DNA from: Desulfobacteraceae bacterium
GTDB lineage: Bacteria; Desulfobacterota; Desulfobacteria; Desulfobacterales; Desulfosarcinaceae
Assembly (NCBI GenBank): GCA_027031325.1
Contig: JALVRI010000250.1
Location: forward strand, 1-5,618
Length of the DNA stretch: 5,618 nucleotides
Direction: 5' to 3'
Notes under the pieces: generated by a model
What the model saw: the letters and a program-made list of their open reading frames with translations, nothing else
Told to the model about the DNA's origin: nothing
Databases searched by the model: none
In this document: piece by piece, positions 1 to 5,618 of the stretch
Layout of the letters: each line of letters begins with the position of its first letter
Position numbering within the stretch: position 1 is the first letter of the stretch
Program-made: the position numbers and the translations under genes

Positions 1-1223
1 AGTTCAAGGAAGTGGTCGAGACGGTAAGTGATCCGGACCTGCAGATCAGTCTCGAAGAAGGCCGCCAGCTTGATCCGGAATGTGAAATCGGCGACAGCCT
101 TGGCACCAAAATGGATACTTCCACCTTTGGCCGGATCGCAGCTCAGTCAGCCAAGCAGGTCATCATCCAGCGCATGAAGGATGCCGAAAGGGATGCCGTT
201 TATGCCAATTACATCGACCGCAAGGGAGAGATCATCAACGGTATCGTCCAGCGTTTTGACCGTGGCGACATCATCGTCAACCTTGGCAGCACAGAAGCGG
301 TCCTGCCGGTCCGGGAACAGGTGCCCCGGGAAAATTATCGCCGCGGCGACCGGATCAGGGCCCTGATTTTGGACGTACTCTACGAGTCCCGTGGCCCCCA
401 GGTGATTCTGAGCCGAACCCATCCCGATTTTCTGATCATGCTTTTCAAGACCGAGGTTCCAGAGATCAGTGAAGGGCTGGTGGAAATAAAGGGGGCGGCC
501 AGGGAGCCGGGCAGCCGGGCCAAGATAGCCGTAGCCTCTGAGGATTCCGATATAGATCCGGTGGGTGCCTGCGTGGGTATGAAAGGCAGCCGGGTCCAGA
601 ACGTGGTCCAGGAACTGCGGGGTGAAAAGATCGACATCATTCCCTGGCATGTAGATGCTGCTAAATACGTCTGTAATGCCCTCCAGCCGGCCGAAATTTC
701 ACGTGTCATAATCGATGAAGCCCATCGTTCCATGGAAGTGATAGTCCCGGACGAGTACCTCTCGGTGGCCATCGGCAAGCGCGGCCAAAACGTCCGCCTG
801 GCCAGCAAATTGACGGGATGGCAACTCGATGTCAGCAGTGAATCCCAGTACAGCGAGGCCATGAAAAGCGGTTATGATTCCCTGATGGCCCTTCCCGGTG
901 TCGGTATCAGCATGGCCGACGCCCTTTTCGAGCAGGGATTCTATTCAGCCGAAGAATTGGCCAAGGCTACGGTCGAGGATCTTGTCCAGATCAGGGGAAT
1001 AGGGGAGGAAAAAGCACAGCAACTGATTGACAACGCCCGGGTATATCTTGAAAATCTGGCCCGGGAGAAAGAAGCCGAGGCCGAGGCCGAGGCTCGGCGG
1101 CAGCAAGAGCAGGCGGACCAGGAGCCTGAACCTTCCGGGGAGGGGGAAGAGGCGGCAGACGATTCGGAAAAGGAACCGGAACGGGAAAGTGATTCTGCCG
1201 CCGATCCGGATCAATCGACCTGA
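1..1223 (+). CDS. nusA: Transcription termination/antitermination factor NusA (5' end outside window)
   Basis: NusA binds RNA polymerase and nascent RNA and modulates pausing, intrinsic termination and antitermination. The reading frame is open from the first complete codon at 3, and the first residues (FKEVVETVSDPDLQ) align with the middle of the NusA N-terminal domain. The GTG at 12 is therefore an internal Val codon, and roughly the first 60-70 residues lie outside the window. Visible in order: the end of the N-terminal domain (TFGRIAAQSAKQVI, about 126-173), an S1 domain (about 225-420), KH1 with DPVGACVGMKGSRVQ (about 555-600), KH2 with AIGKRGQNVRLASKLTGW (about 768-822), and one helix-hairpin-helix domain with LPGVG and IRGIGEEKA (about 885-1045). 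A Glu/Ala/Asp-rich tail runs to the TGA at 1221. E. coli NusA has two C-terminal acidic repeats; here a single HhH domain plus acidic tail takes that place. It is the first visible gene of the operon. The family call is secure. Confidence 0.96.
   Translation, partial: FKEVVETVSDPDLQISLEEGRQLDPECEIGDSLGTKMDTSTFGRIAAQSAKQVIIQRMKDAERDAVYANYIDRKGEIINGIVQRFDRGDIIVNLGSTEAVLPVREQVPRENYRRGDRIRALILDVLYESRGPQVILSRTHPDFLIMLFKTEVPEISEGLVEIKGAAREPGSRAKIAVASEDSDIDPVGACVGMKGSRVQNVVQELRGEKIDIIPWHVDAAKYVCNALQPAEISRVIIDEAHRSMEVIVPDEYLSVAIGKRGQNVRLASKLTGWQLDVSSESQYSEAMKSGYDSLMALPGVGISMADALFEQGFYSAEELAKATVEDLVQIRGIGEEKAQQLIDNARVYLENLAREKEAEAEAEARRQQEQADQEPEPSGEGEEAADDSEKEPERESDSAADPDQST
1074..1091 (+). repeat. 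Three tandem GCCGAG hexamers in the nusA acidic tail
   Basis: GCCGAG occurs three times in direct succession and in frame, encoding Ala-Glu repeats; a diverged unit (GCTCGG) follows. The unit is six bases, so gain or loss of copies would change tail length without shifting the frame. It lies in the disordered acidic tail of NusA, where length variation is probably tolerated. It is best read as low-complexity coding sequence, not a separate element. Confidence 0.6.
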
Positions 1224-1224
1224 A

Positions 1225-1247
1225 GGCTACACCCCCGGTGTGCGGCC
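1225..1247 (+). other. Short hairpin just after the nusA stop
   Basis: ACACC (1229-1233) and GGTGT (1237-1241) are perfectly complementary around a CCC loop. GGC (1225-1227) can pair with GCC (1245-1247) across a small internal loop. No T tract follows, so it does not look like a rho-independent terminator. Structures this short occur by chance in GC-rich DNA, and a role is not established. Confidence 0.25.
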
Positions 1248-1314
1248 AGCAGTTCAGCCATCGGCCTGACCGCAGCCGAACCGGATACCGCGGAGATCGA
1301 TCCACATTGCAACT

Positions 1315-1320
1315 AGGGGG
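1315..1320 (+). promoter_or_regulatory. Shine-Dalgarno site of infB
   Basis: AGGGGG ends five bases before the ATG at 1326 and supports that start. Another ATG at 1322 lies only one base after the motif and opens a three-codon frame (ATG GAT GGC TAA), so 1326 is the likely start of IF-2. The first residues, MAKNKKRVYELAREL, match the usual IF-2 N-terminus. Confidence 0.75.
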
Positions 1321-1325
1321 AATGG

Positions 1326-4157
1326 ATGGCTAAGAATAAGAAGAGAGTCTACGAACTTGCCAGAGAGCTGAACCTGACCAACAAGGCCCTGCTGGAAAAG
1401 ATAAGTGAACTGGATCTGGGTATCAGCTCCCACATGAGCACTTTGGACGAGGAGACCGAAGCTAAAATCCGCGCCCATTTGCTTGGCGGTCCGAAGACCG
1501 AGATGGAAGAGACCCGCATCAAGCCGACGGTCATCCGGCGGCGCCGGAAAAGGGTCAAGCCGGCCGAACCACAGGTGTCTGCTGAAGCCGAAAAGGAGCA
1601 ACCCGAGCCGGTCGAGCCGATTGAGACTGAAGAAGTGAAAGTTGAGGCTCCCCAAGAACCTCAGGCGGAGGCACCTGAAGCAGCGGCACAGAAGAGGCCC
1701 CCCAAAGAGCCGGAGGCCGCGGCGGTCGTGCCGACCGAATCCGGGGTTGAAGCGGCCGAACCCGAGCCGGGAGAAGTCGCGCCTGAAGCCAGGGAAGCGG
1801 AAAAACAAGTTGCGGCCGGACAGAAAGCCATCCAGGCTCAAAAAGAGTCTCAACTAGAACCGTTGACCGAAGAAGAGGCGCCCGGGGAGACCGAATCAAG
1901 GGAGGTTGCAACCGACCAGGTGGCTGAAGAAGAGGGAAAAGCCGCCGCTGCGGATGCACAGGAGGCTGCCGCCGGGCAGGAAAAACCCAAGCCTGCCGCC
2001 CAACCCGAAACACCTAAAGCCAGGAAAACCGAGGTTCCCAAGCCCAAGAAACGCAAGCCATCAAAAGATGCACCGGCCAGGATCATCAAGCTCCCCGAAC
2101 GCAAACCGGAGCCGGTACCTGAAGAGCCTCCTGTCCGCGAGCCTGTCGCTCCCCGGCAGATCGCCCCTGCCCAGCCACCTCCTCCGGCCCACGAAGGCCG
2201 CAAGAAAGGCAGGAAGAAAAAAGGCTTCGACCAGGAGCACGACCGCAAGTTTCTCAAGAAGAAAATTTCCTTCCGCCGCAAAGAGGTGGTGGAAGGTGCC
2301 GCCCTTTACAGCGGCAAAAGAGGGCGTAAGGGCCGCAAGGGGGCCAAGGGCAAGGCGGCGGCTCCGGCCCAGCGACCCCAGATTACCACCGCCAAGGCCA
2401 TCAAGCGGCGCATCAAGATCGATGAAACCATCGTGCTGTCGGAATTGGCCAAGCGGATGGGAATCAAGGCCAACGAGATGATCGCCAAGCTCATGGGCCT
2501 GGGGGTGATGGCTACCGTGAATCAAACGATCGATTTCGACACCGCGGCCCTTGTGGCGGCCGAGTTCAATTACGAGGTGGAAAAGGCCGCCTTCGAGGAA
2601 GAGGCGATTCTCAAAAGTGCCGAGGTTACGGAGGACGACCGCCTGGAGCCGCGGCCGCCTGTGGTCACCATCATGGGCCACGTCGATCACGGAAAGACAT
2701 CCTTGCTGGACGTGATCCGCAAGTCCCGGATCACCGCCGGAGAAGCCGGTGGCATCACCCAGCACATCGGAGCTTACATGGTATCCACCCCCAAGGGAGA
2801 TATAGCCTTTCTCGATACTCCCGGGCACGAGGCCTTTTCGGCCATGCGTTCCCGGGGTGCCAAGGTGACCGATATCGTGGTCCTGGTGGTGGCGGCCGAT
2901 GACGGGGTGATGCCCCAGACGGTGGAGGCGATCAACCACGCCAAGGCCGCCGGGGTGCCCCTGATCGTGGCCGTCAACAAGATCGACAAGCCCAATGCCG
3001 ATCCGGACAAGGTCCAAAGACAGTTGGCCGAGCTGGGGGTCGTACCCGAGGAATGGGGCGGTGAGACCATCTTCGTCAAGGTTTCGGCCAAGGAGAAGAC
3101 CGGCATAGACGAATTGCTGGAGATGATCCTGTTGCAGGCCGAGATTCTGGAGCTGCGGGCCAACCCCGACCGGTTGGCGACCGGCCACGTTGTGGAAGCC
3201 AAGCTCGATGCAGGGCGGGGACCGGTGGCCACGGTGCTGGTCAACAACGGTACCCTGAAGACCGGCGACCCGGTGGTTTGCGGGGTCCATTACGGTAAGA
3301 TACGAGCCCTGATCAACGACCGCGGCCAGCGCGTGGAAAAAGCCGGGCCCTCGATGCCGGTGGAGATAATCGGGCTTTCGGGAGTGCCGGTGGCCGGTGA
3401 TGAAATGGTGGCCCTGAAGGATGAAAAGGACGCCAAGCAGATCAGCCTCCACCGTGTCCAGAAACAACGGGCCAGGGAACTGGCCAAGACCAGCCGGCTG
3501 AGTCTGGAGAAACTCTATGAGAAGATGCAGCAGGGCGAAGTCAAGGAATTGAACGTCATCATCAAGACCGACGTGGACGGGTCCCTGGAGGCCATCAGGG
3601 ATTCCCTGCTCAAGCTTTCAAACGATGAAGTTTCAATCAACATCGTCCATGCCGCCACCGGGACCATCACTGAATCGGATATTTCCCTGGCGACAGTTTC
3701 CAATGCCATCATCATCGGTTTCAATGTCCGGCCCAACGCCAAGGTACAGGAGATGGCGGCCGAGGAAAACGTGGATATCCGCTACCACAACATCATTTAC
3801 AACGTCATAAAAGAGGTCAAGGACGCCATCGTCGGGATGATGGAATCGACTTACGAGGAACGGATACTCGGCCGGGCCGAGGTGCGCCAGATTTTCCACA
3901 TCCCCAAGGTTGGAACGATAGCCGGTTGTTACGTTACCGATGGCAAGATAGAGCGCGGTCAAATGTTGCGCCTGATCAGGGACGGGATCGTTGCTTATGA
4001 AGGCAAGGCGGCCTCGTTGCGGCGTTTCAAAGACGACGTCAAGGAAGTTCAAAGCGGATATGAATGCGGAATCGGGATTGAAAATTACAACGATATCAAG
4101 GTTGGCGACGTGATCGAGTGTTATTACCTGGAGGAGATCAAGCCGGAGCTGGATTAG
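1326..4157 (+). CDS. infB: Translation initiation factor IF-2
   Basis: IF-2 is the GTPase that positions formyl-Met-tRNA on the 30S subunit and promotes 50S joining. The gene is complete, 943 residues. An N-terminal IF2_N module (residues 1-54, RVYELARELN) is followed by RRRRKR at 71-76, then a Glu/Pro/Ala-rich linker to about 225. A Lys/Arg-rich part follows, densest from about 291 to 365 (GRKKGRKKKG, FLKKKISFRRKEVVEG). A second IF2_N module spans about 366-418. The G domain shows G1 GHVDHGKT (451-458), G2 GGITQHIGAY (from about 475), G3 DTPGH (497-501), G4 NKID (551-554) and G5 SAK (587-589), all intact. Domains II and III follow; KELNVIIKTDVDGSLEAI near 740 opens domain III. The C-terminal tRNA-binding domain occupies about 849-943 (GYECGIGIENYNDIKVGD). 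The long linker makes it larger than the E. coli protein of about 890 residues. No residue expected of an active factor is missing. Confidence 0.98.
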   Translation: MAKNKKRVYELARELNLTNKALLEKISELDLGISSHMSTLDEETEAKIRAHLLGGPKTEMEETRIKPTVIRRRRKRVKPAEPQVSAEAEKEQPEPVEPIETEEVKVEAPQEPQAEAPEAAAQKRPPKEPEAAAVVPTESGVEAAEPEPGEVAPEAREAEKQVAAGQKAIQAQKESQLEPLTEEEAPGETESREVATDQVAEEEGKAAAADAQEAAAGQEKPKPAAQPETPKARKTEVPKPKKRKPSKDAPARIIKLPERKPEPVPEEPPVREPVAPRQIAPAQPPPPAHEGRKKGRKKKGFDQEHDRKFLKKKISFRRKEVVEGAALYSGKRGRKGRKGAKGKAAAPAQRPQITTAKAIKRRIKIDETIVLSELAKRMGIKANEMIAKLMGLGVMATVNQTIDFDTAALVAAEFNYEVEKAAFEEEAILKSAEVTEDDRLEPRPPVVTIMGHVDHGKTSLLDVIRKSRITAGEAGGITQHIGAYMVSTPKGDIAFLDTPGHEAFSAMRSRGAKVTDIVVLVVAADDGVMPQTVEAINHAKAAGVPLIVAVNKIDKPNADPDKVQRQLAELGVVPEEWGGETIFVKVSAKEKTGIDELLEMILLQAEILELRANPDRLATGHVVEAKLDAGRGPVATVLVNNGTLKTGDPVVCGVHYGKIRALINDRGQRVEKAGPSMPVEIIGLSGVPVAGDEMVALKDEKDAKQISLHRVQKQRARELAKTSRLSLEKLYEKMQQGEVKELNVIIKTDVDGSLEAIRDSLLKLSNDEVSINIVHAATGTITESDISLATVSNAIIIGFNVRPNAKVQEMAAEENVDIRYHNIIYNVIKEVKDAIVGMMESTYEERILGRAEVRQIFHIPKVGTIAGCYVTDGKIERGQMLRLIRDGIVAYEGKAASLRRFKDDVKEVQSGYECGIGIENYNDIKVGDVIECYYLEEIKPELD
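4145..4148 (+). promoter_or_regulatory. Probable Shine-Dalgarno site of the DUF503 gene, inside infB
   Basis: GGAG lies in the last codons of infB, ten bases before the ATG at 4159. Because infB ends one base before this ATG, ribosomes finishing IF-2 could re-initiate here, which suggests translational coupling. The match is only four bases. Confidence 0.5.
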
Positions 4158-4158
4158 A

Positions 4159-4446
4159 ATGGTTGTGGGCATATGCATTCTGCGCTTCCGGATTCATGAT
4201 TGCCGGTCGCTGAAAGCCAAGCGCCGGGTGGTCAAATCCATCATTCAGCAGGTGCGTAACAAGTTCAATGCCTCGGTGGCCGAGGTCGGCGCCAACGATG
4301 TTTACCACCGGGCCGAAATAGGGGTGACCATGGCCGGTTCGGATACCAAGGTAATCAATGCCAAGCTGGACAAGATGATAAACATGGTGGATGATCTCAA
4401 CCTGGCCGAACTGATGGACACGGAGATGGAGATAATCCACCTCTGA
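4159..4446 (+). CDS. ylxP: DUF503 family protein (YlxP-like)
   Basis: This is a complete 95-residue protein of the DUF503 family, named YlxP in Bacillus, where it also sits between infB and rbfA. Family hallmarks are visible: a first strand starting MVVGICILRFRI, then SLKAKRRVVKSI (about residues 18-29), RNKFNASVAEVGANDVYHRAEIG (about 33-55), and an acidic C-terminal end (MEIIHL). There is no signal peptide or membrane segment, so it is presumably cytosolic. The biochemical role is not firmly known. Its fixed place beside infB and rbfA suggests ribosome maturation or translation, which is inference from context. It starts one base after infB and ends 17 bases before rbfA. Length is normal for the family and nothing looks damaged. 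Confidence 0.92.
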   Translation: MVVGICILRFRIHDCRSLKAKRRVVKSIIQQVRNKFNASVAEVGANDVYHRAEIGVTMAGSDTKVINAKLDKMINMVDDLNLAELMDTEMEIIHL

Positions 4447-4454
4447 AAGGGAAT

Positions 4455-4459
4455 GAAGG
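4455..4459 (+). promoter_or_regulatory. Candidate Shine-Dalgarno site of rbfA
   Basis: GAAGG lies four bases before the GTG at 4464, a short spacing. A second purine-rich match, AAGGGA at 4447-4452, is eleven bases away and could serve instead, or could serve the ATG of the MKAK minicistron that starts at 4453. Which one the ribosome uses cannot be decided from sequence. Confidence 0.4.
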
Positions 4460-4463
4460 CAAA

Positions 4464-4820
4464 GTGAGACCATATCAACGTGCAGACAGGGTAGGCGGGC
4501 AGATTCGCAAAGAACTGTCGCTCCTTTTGCACAAGGAGATAAGTGATCCCAGGCTGGCAGAAGCCACCATAACTGCGGTCGAGGTCAGCCGGGACTTGAG
4601 GTTCGCCAGGGTTTATTTTGTTTCTCTGGGCGGAGTGGCTGAATCCGATACGGTGATGGCCGGCTTCATAAGGGCCAAAGGTTATCTCAAACGCATTTTG
4701 GCAGGCCGCCTCGGGTTGCGCTACATGCCCGACCTGACGTTCTTCTACGACGAATCCTTTGATTACGGAGATCACATCGAAAGGTTGTTGAAGCAGCTGG
4801 ATGCCGATAGCCATGAATGA
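4464..4820 (+). CDS. rbfA: 30S ribosome-binding factor RbfA
   Basis: RbfA is a small KH-like protein that binds the immature 30S subunit and assists late maturation around the 5' end of 16S rRNA. The 118-residue length is normal. Characteristic segments are present: an N-terminal RADRVGGQIRKELSLLL helix, EISDPRL (about 25-31), ITAVEVSRDLRFARVYFVSLG (about 36-56), and the C-terminal LRYMPDLTFFYDESFDYG followed by a final helix HIERLLKQL. The start is GTG; no ATG in this frame gives a better N-terminus, and MRPYQRADRV fits the family. The GTG overlaps the TGA of a four-codon frame (ATG AAG GCA AAG TGA, 4453-4467). The 3' end overlaps the next gene by 8 bases, pointing to translational coupling with the DHH phosphoesterase. 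It is a conserved member of the nusA-infB operon. Confidence 0.95.
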   Translation: MRPYQRADRVGGQIRKELSLLLHKEISDPRLAEATITAVEVSRDLRFARVYFVSLGGVAESDTVMAGFIRAKGYLKRILAGRLGLRYMPDLTFFYDESFDYGDHIERLLKQLDADSHE

Positions 4821-5618
4821 TGTTATTCGTGCCATAAAGGCCAGCGCCAGGGTGCTGGTGGCTTCCCATGTCAATCCCGACGGTGACGCGGTCGGTTCCC
4901 TGCTGGCCAGCGGGCTGGCCCTGAGATCCATGGGCAAGGATGTTTTCATGTACAACGAAAGCCCGATTCCGGCGGTATACCGTTTCCTTGACACTGTGGA
5001 TACCATAGGCCGGACCCTGGATACCGATTTTAAGTGTGACACGGCCATAATCCTGGACTGTGGTACACCTGAGAGAATAGGCAAGGTCTGCAACCGGCTC
5101 GAAGGCATACCGGTGGTGATCAATATAGACCACCACCTGACAAATACGGGTTTCGGTGACCTCCAACTGGTCGACCATCAGGCCTGTGCCACGGCCGAGA
5201 TAGTATATCGCCTGATAAGCCGGCTGAAGGTGGCCATCGACACTTCCATTGCCGCGGCGATCTACACCGGGATCCTGACCGACACCGGTTCCTTCAGGTT
5301 CTCAAACACCAACGCCGCAGCCTTTGCCATTTGTAATGAAATGGTTCGCCTGGGGGTAGATCCCTATATGGTGGCCCGGCATGTGTATGGCACTTATTCC
5401 CTGGGACGGATCAAGCTGCTCAACCTGGCCCTGGATTCCATCGAGATCTGGTGCAACGGCAAGCTTTCCATCATGACTTTGACCAGGGATATGATGAAAA
5501 AAACCGGTACCCAGCCTGAAGACGCCGACGGGCTGATCAATTATGCCCGCAGGATAGAAGACGTCCAGGTGGCGGCCCTGATCCATGAACTGGATGGCTC
5601 GGTGGCATCGGCAGGCAA
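4813..5618 (+). CDS. nrnA: DHH/DHHA1 phosphoesterase, NrnA-like oligoribonuclease/pAp phosphatase (3' end outside window)
   Basis: The frame is open from 4813 to the window edge (268 codons), and family members of about 320 residues imply that roughly the last 50-60 residues are missing. The DHH domain shows the metal-binding motifs: SHVNPDGDAVGS (residues 18-29), LDCGTPERIG with Asp82, the DHH signature Asp106-His107-His108 (INIDHHLTNTGFG), and GILTDTGSFRFSNT with Asp157. ATAEIVYRLI lies between the last two. These enzymes use manganese to hydrolyse very short RNAs (nanoRNAs) and, in several members, 3'-phosphoadenosine 5'-phosphate. Substrate preference here is inferred. The start is uncertain: ATG 4813 overlaps rbfA by 8 bases, while in-frame ATG 4801 would add MPIA; neither has a strong Shine-Dalgarno site. 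The 4813 start gives the more typical N-terminus. The position after rbfA is common in related operons. The final residues before the edge do not show the expected start of DHHA1 clearly. Confidence 0.9.
   Translation, partial: MNDVIRAIKASARVLVASHVNPDGDAVGSLLASGLALRSMGKDVFMYNESPIPAVYRFLDTVDTIGRTLDTDFKCDTAIILDCGTPERIGKVCNRLEGIPVVINIDHHLTNTGFGDLQLVDHQACATAEIVYRLISRLKVAIDTSIAAAIYTGILTDTGSFRFSNTNAAAFAICNEMVRLGVDPYMVARHVYGTYSLGRIKLLNLALDSIEIWCNGKLSIMTLTRDMMKKTGTQPEDADGLINYARRIEDVQVAALIHELDGSVASAG

Larger units (their letters stand above)
1224..1325 (+). other. nusA-infB intergenic gap without a recognisable gene
   Basis: This 102-base gap is the only sizeable space between genes in the window; the other junctions are 1 base, 17 bases and an 8-base overlap. 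Many bacteria have ylxR (a small RNA-binding protein gene) here, and nothing like it is present. The nusA frame continues open past its TGA for 30 codons to a TAG at 1314-1316. A short hairpin can be drawn just after the nusA stop. I see no convincing -35/-10 pair and no hairpin followed by a T run, so nothing shows that infB is transcribed apart from nusA. Confidence 0.7.

Noticed and set aside
12..14. GTG at 12 as the start of nusA
   Set aside because: The frame is open upstream to the window edge, and the residues here align to the interior of the NusA N-terminal domain.
1221..1247. TGA of nusA as a selenocysteine codon with the following hairpin as a SECIS element
   Set aside because: NusA has no known selenoprotein form, the hairpin is short and lacks the usual bacterial SECIS loop features, and TGA is also the stop of ylxP and rbfA here.
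1224..1325. Rho-independent terminator between nusA and infB
   Set aside because: No stem-loop in the gap is followed by a T-rich stretch.
1254..1853. 199-codon minus-strand open frame over the infB start, rich in Phe, Gly, Leu and Arg
   Set aside because: The composition is what the complement of the Lys/Glu/Ala-rich IF-2 N-terminus gives; no domain is recognisable.
2061..3467. 468-codon open frame on the minus strand inside infB
   Set aside because: Its codons are exactly in register with infB, so its stops need TTA, CTA or TCA in the sense strand, which are rare in this GC-rich gene. The left end coincides with one such TCA codon. The translation resembles no family, and infB is certain.
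4302..5123. 273-codon minus-strand open frame across ylxP, rbfA and the DHH gene
   Set aside because: It crosses three well-supported genes, runs in register with rbfA, and its product resembles no known family. It is a codon-bias shadow.

Overview
The window is a stretch of a bacterial transcription/translation housekeeping operon, all on the + strand: the 3' part of nusA, then infB, a DUF503 (ylxP-like) gene, rbfA, and the 5' part of a DHH-family phosphoesterase gene (nrnA-like). The sequence is GC-rich. The gene order, the long IF-2 linker ending in a Lys/Arg-rich block, and the DUF503 gene between infB and rbfA suggest a Desulfobacterota (former Deltaproteobacteria) genome. That placement comes from remembered family resemblance and is tentative.

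Layout: 1-1223 is nusA, cut at its 5' end by the window edge. 1224-1325 is a 102-base gap with no recognisable gene, where many bacteria carry ylxR; the nusA frame stays open for 30 codons beyond its TGA and closes 9 bases before infB. 1326-4157 is a complete infB for a 943-residue IF-2. 4159-4446 is the DUF503 gene, one base after infB. 4464-4820 is rbfA, starting with GTG. 4813-5618 is the DHH/DHHA1 phosphoesterase gene, overlapping the end of rbfA by 8 bases and running off the right edge.

The genes fit one co-transcribed unit. NusA controls RNA polymerase pausing, termination and antitermination; IF-2 places initiator tRNA on the ribosome; RbfA matures the 30S subunit; the DHH protein probably degrades very short RNAs or pAp; DUF503 is an uncharacterised member often found beside rbfA. 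No promoter, rho-independent terminator, RNA gene, mobile element or CRISPR array was seen.

I found no convincing novel system. The points worth a second look are small: the nusA-infB gap with its open in-frame extension, the composition of the IF-2 linker, short overlapping minicistrons before infB and rbfA, and an atypical start to the DHHA1 segment at the right edge.
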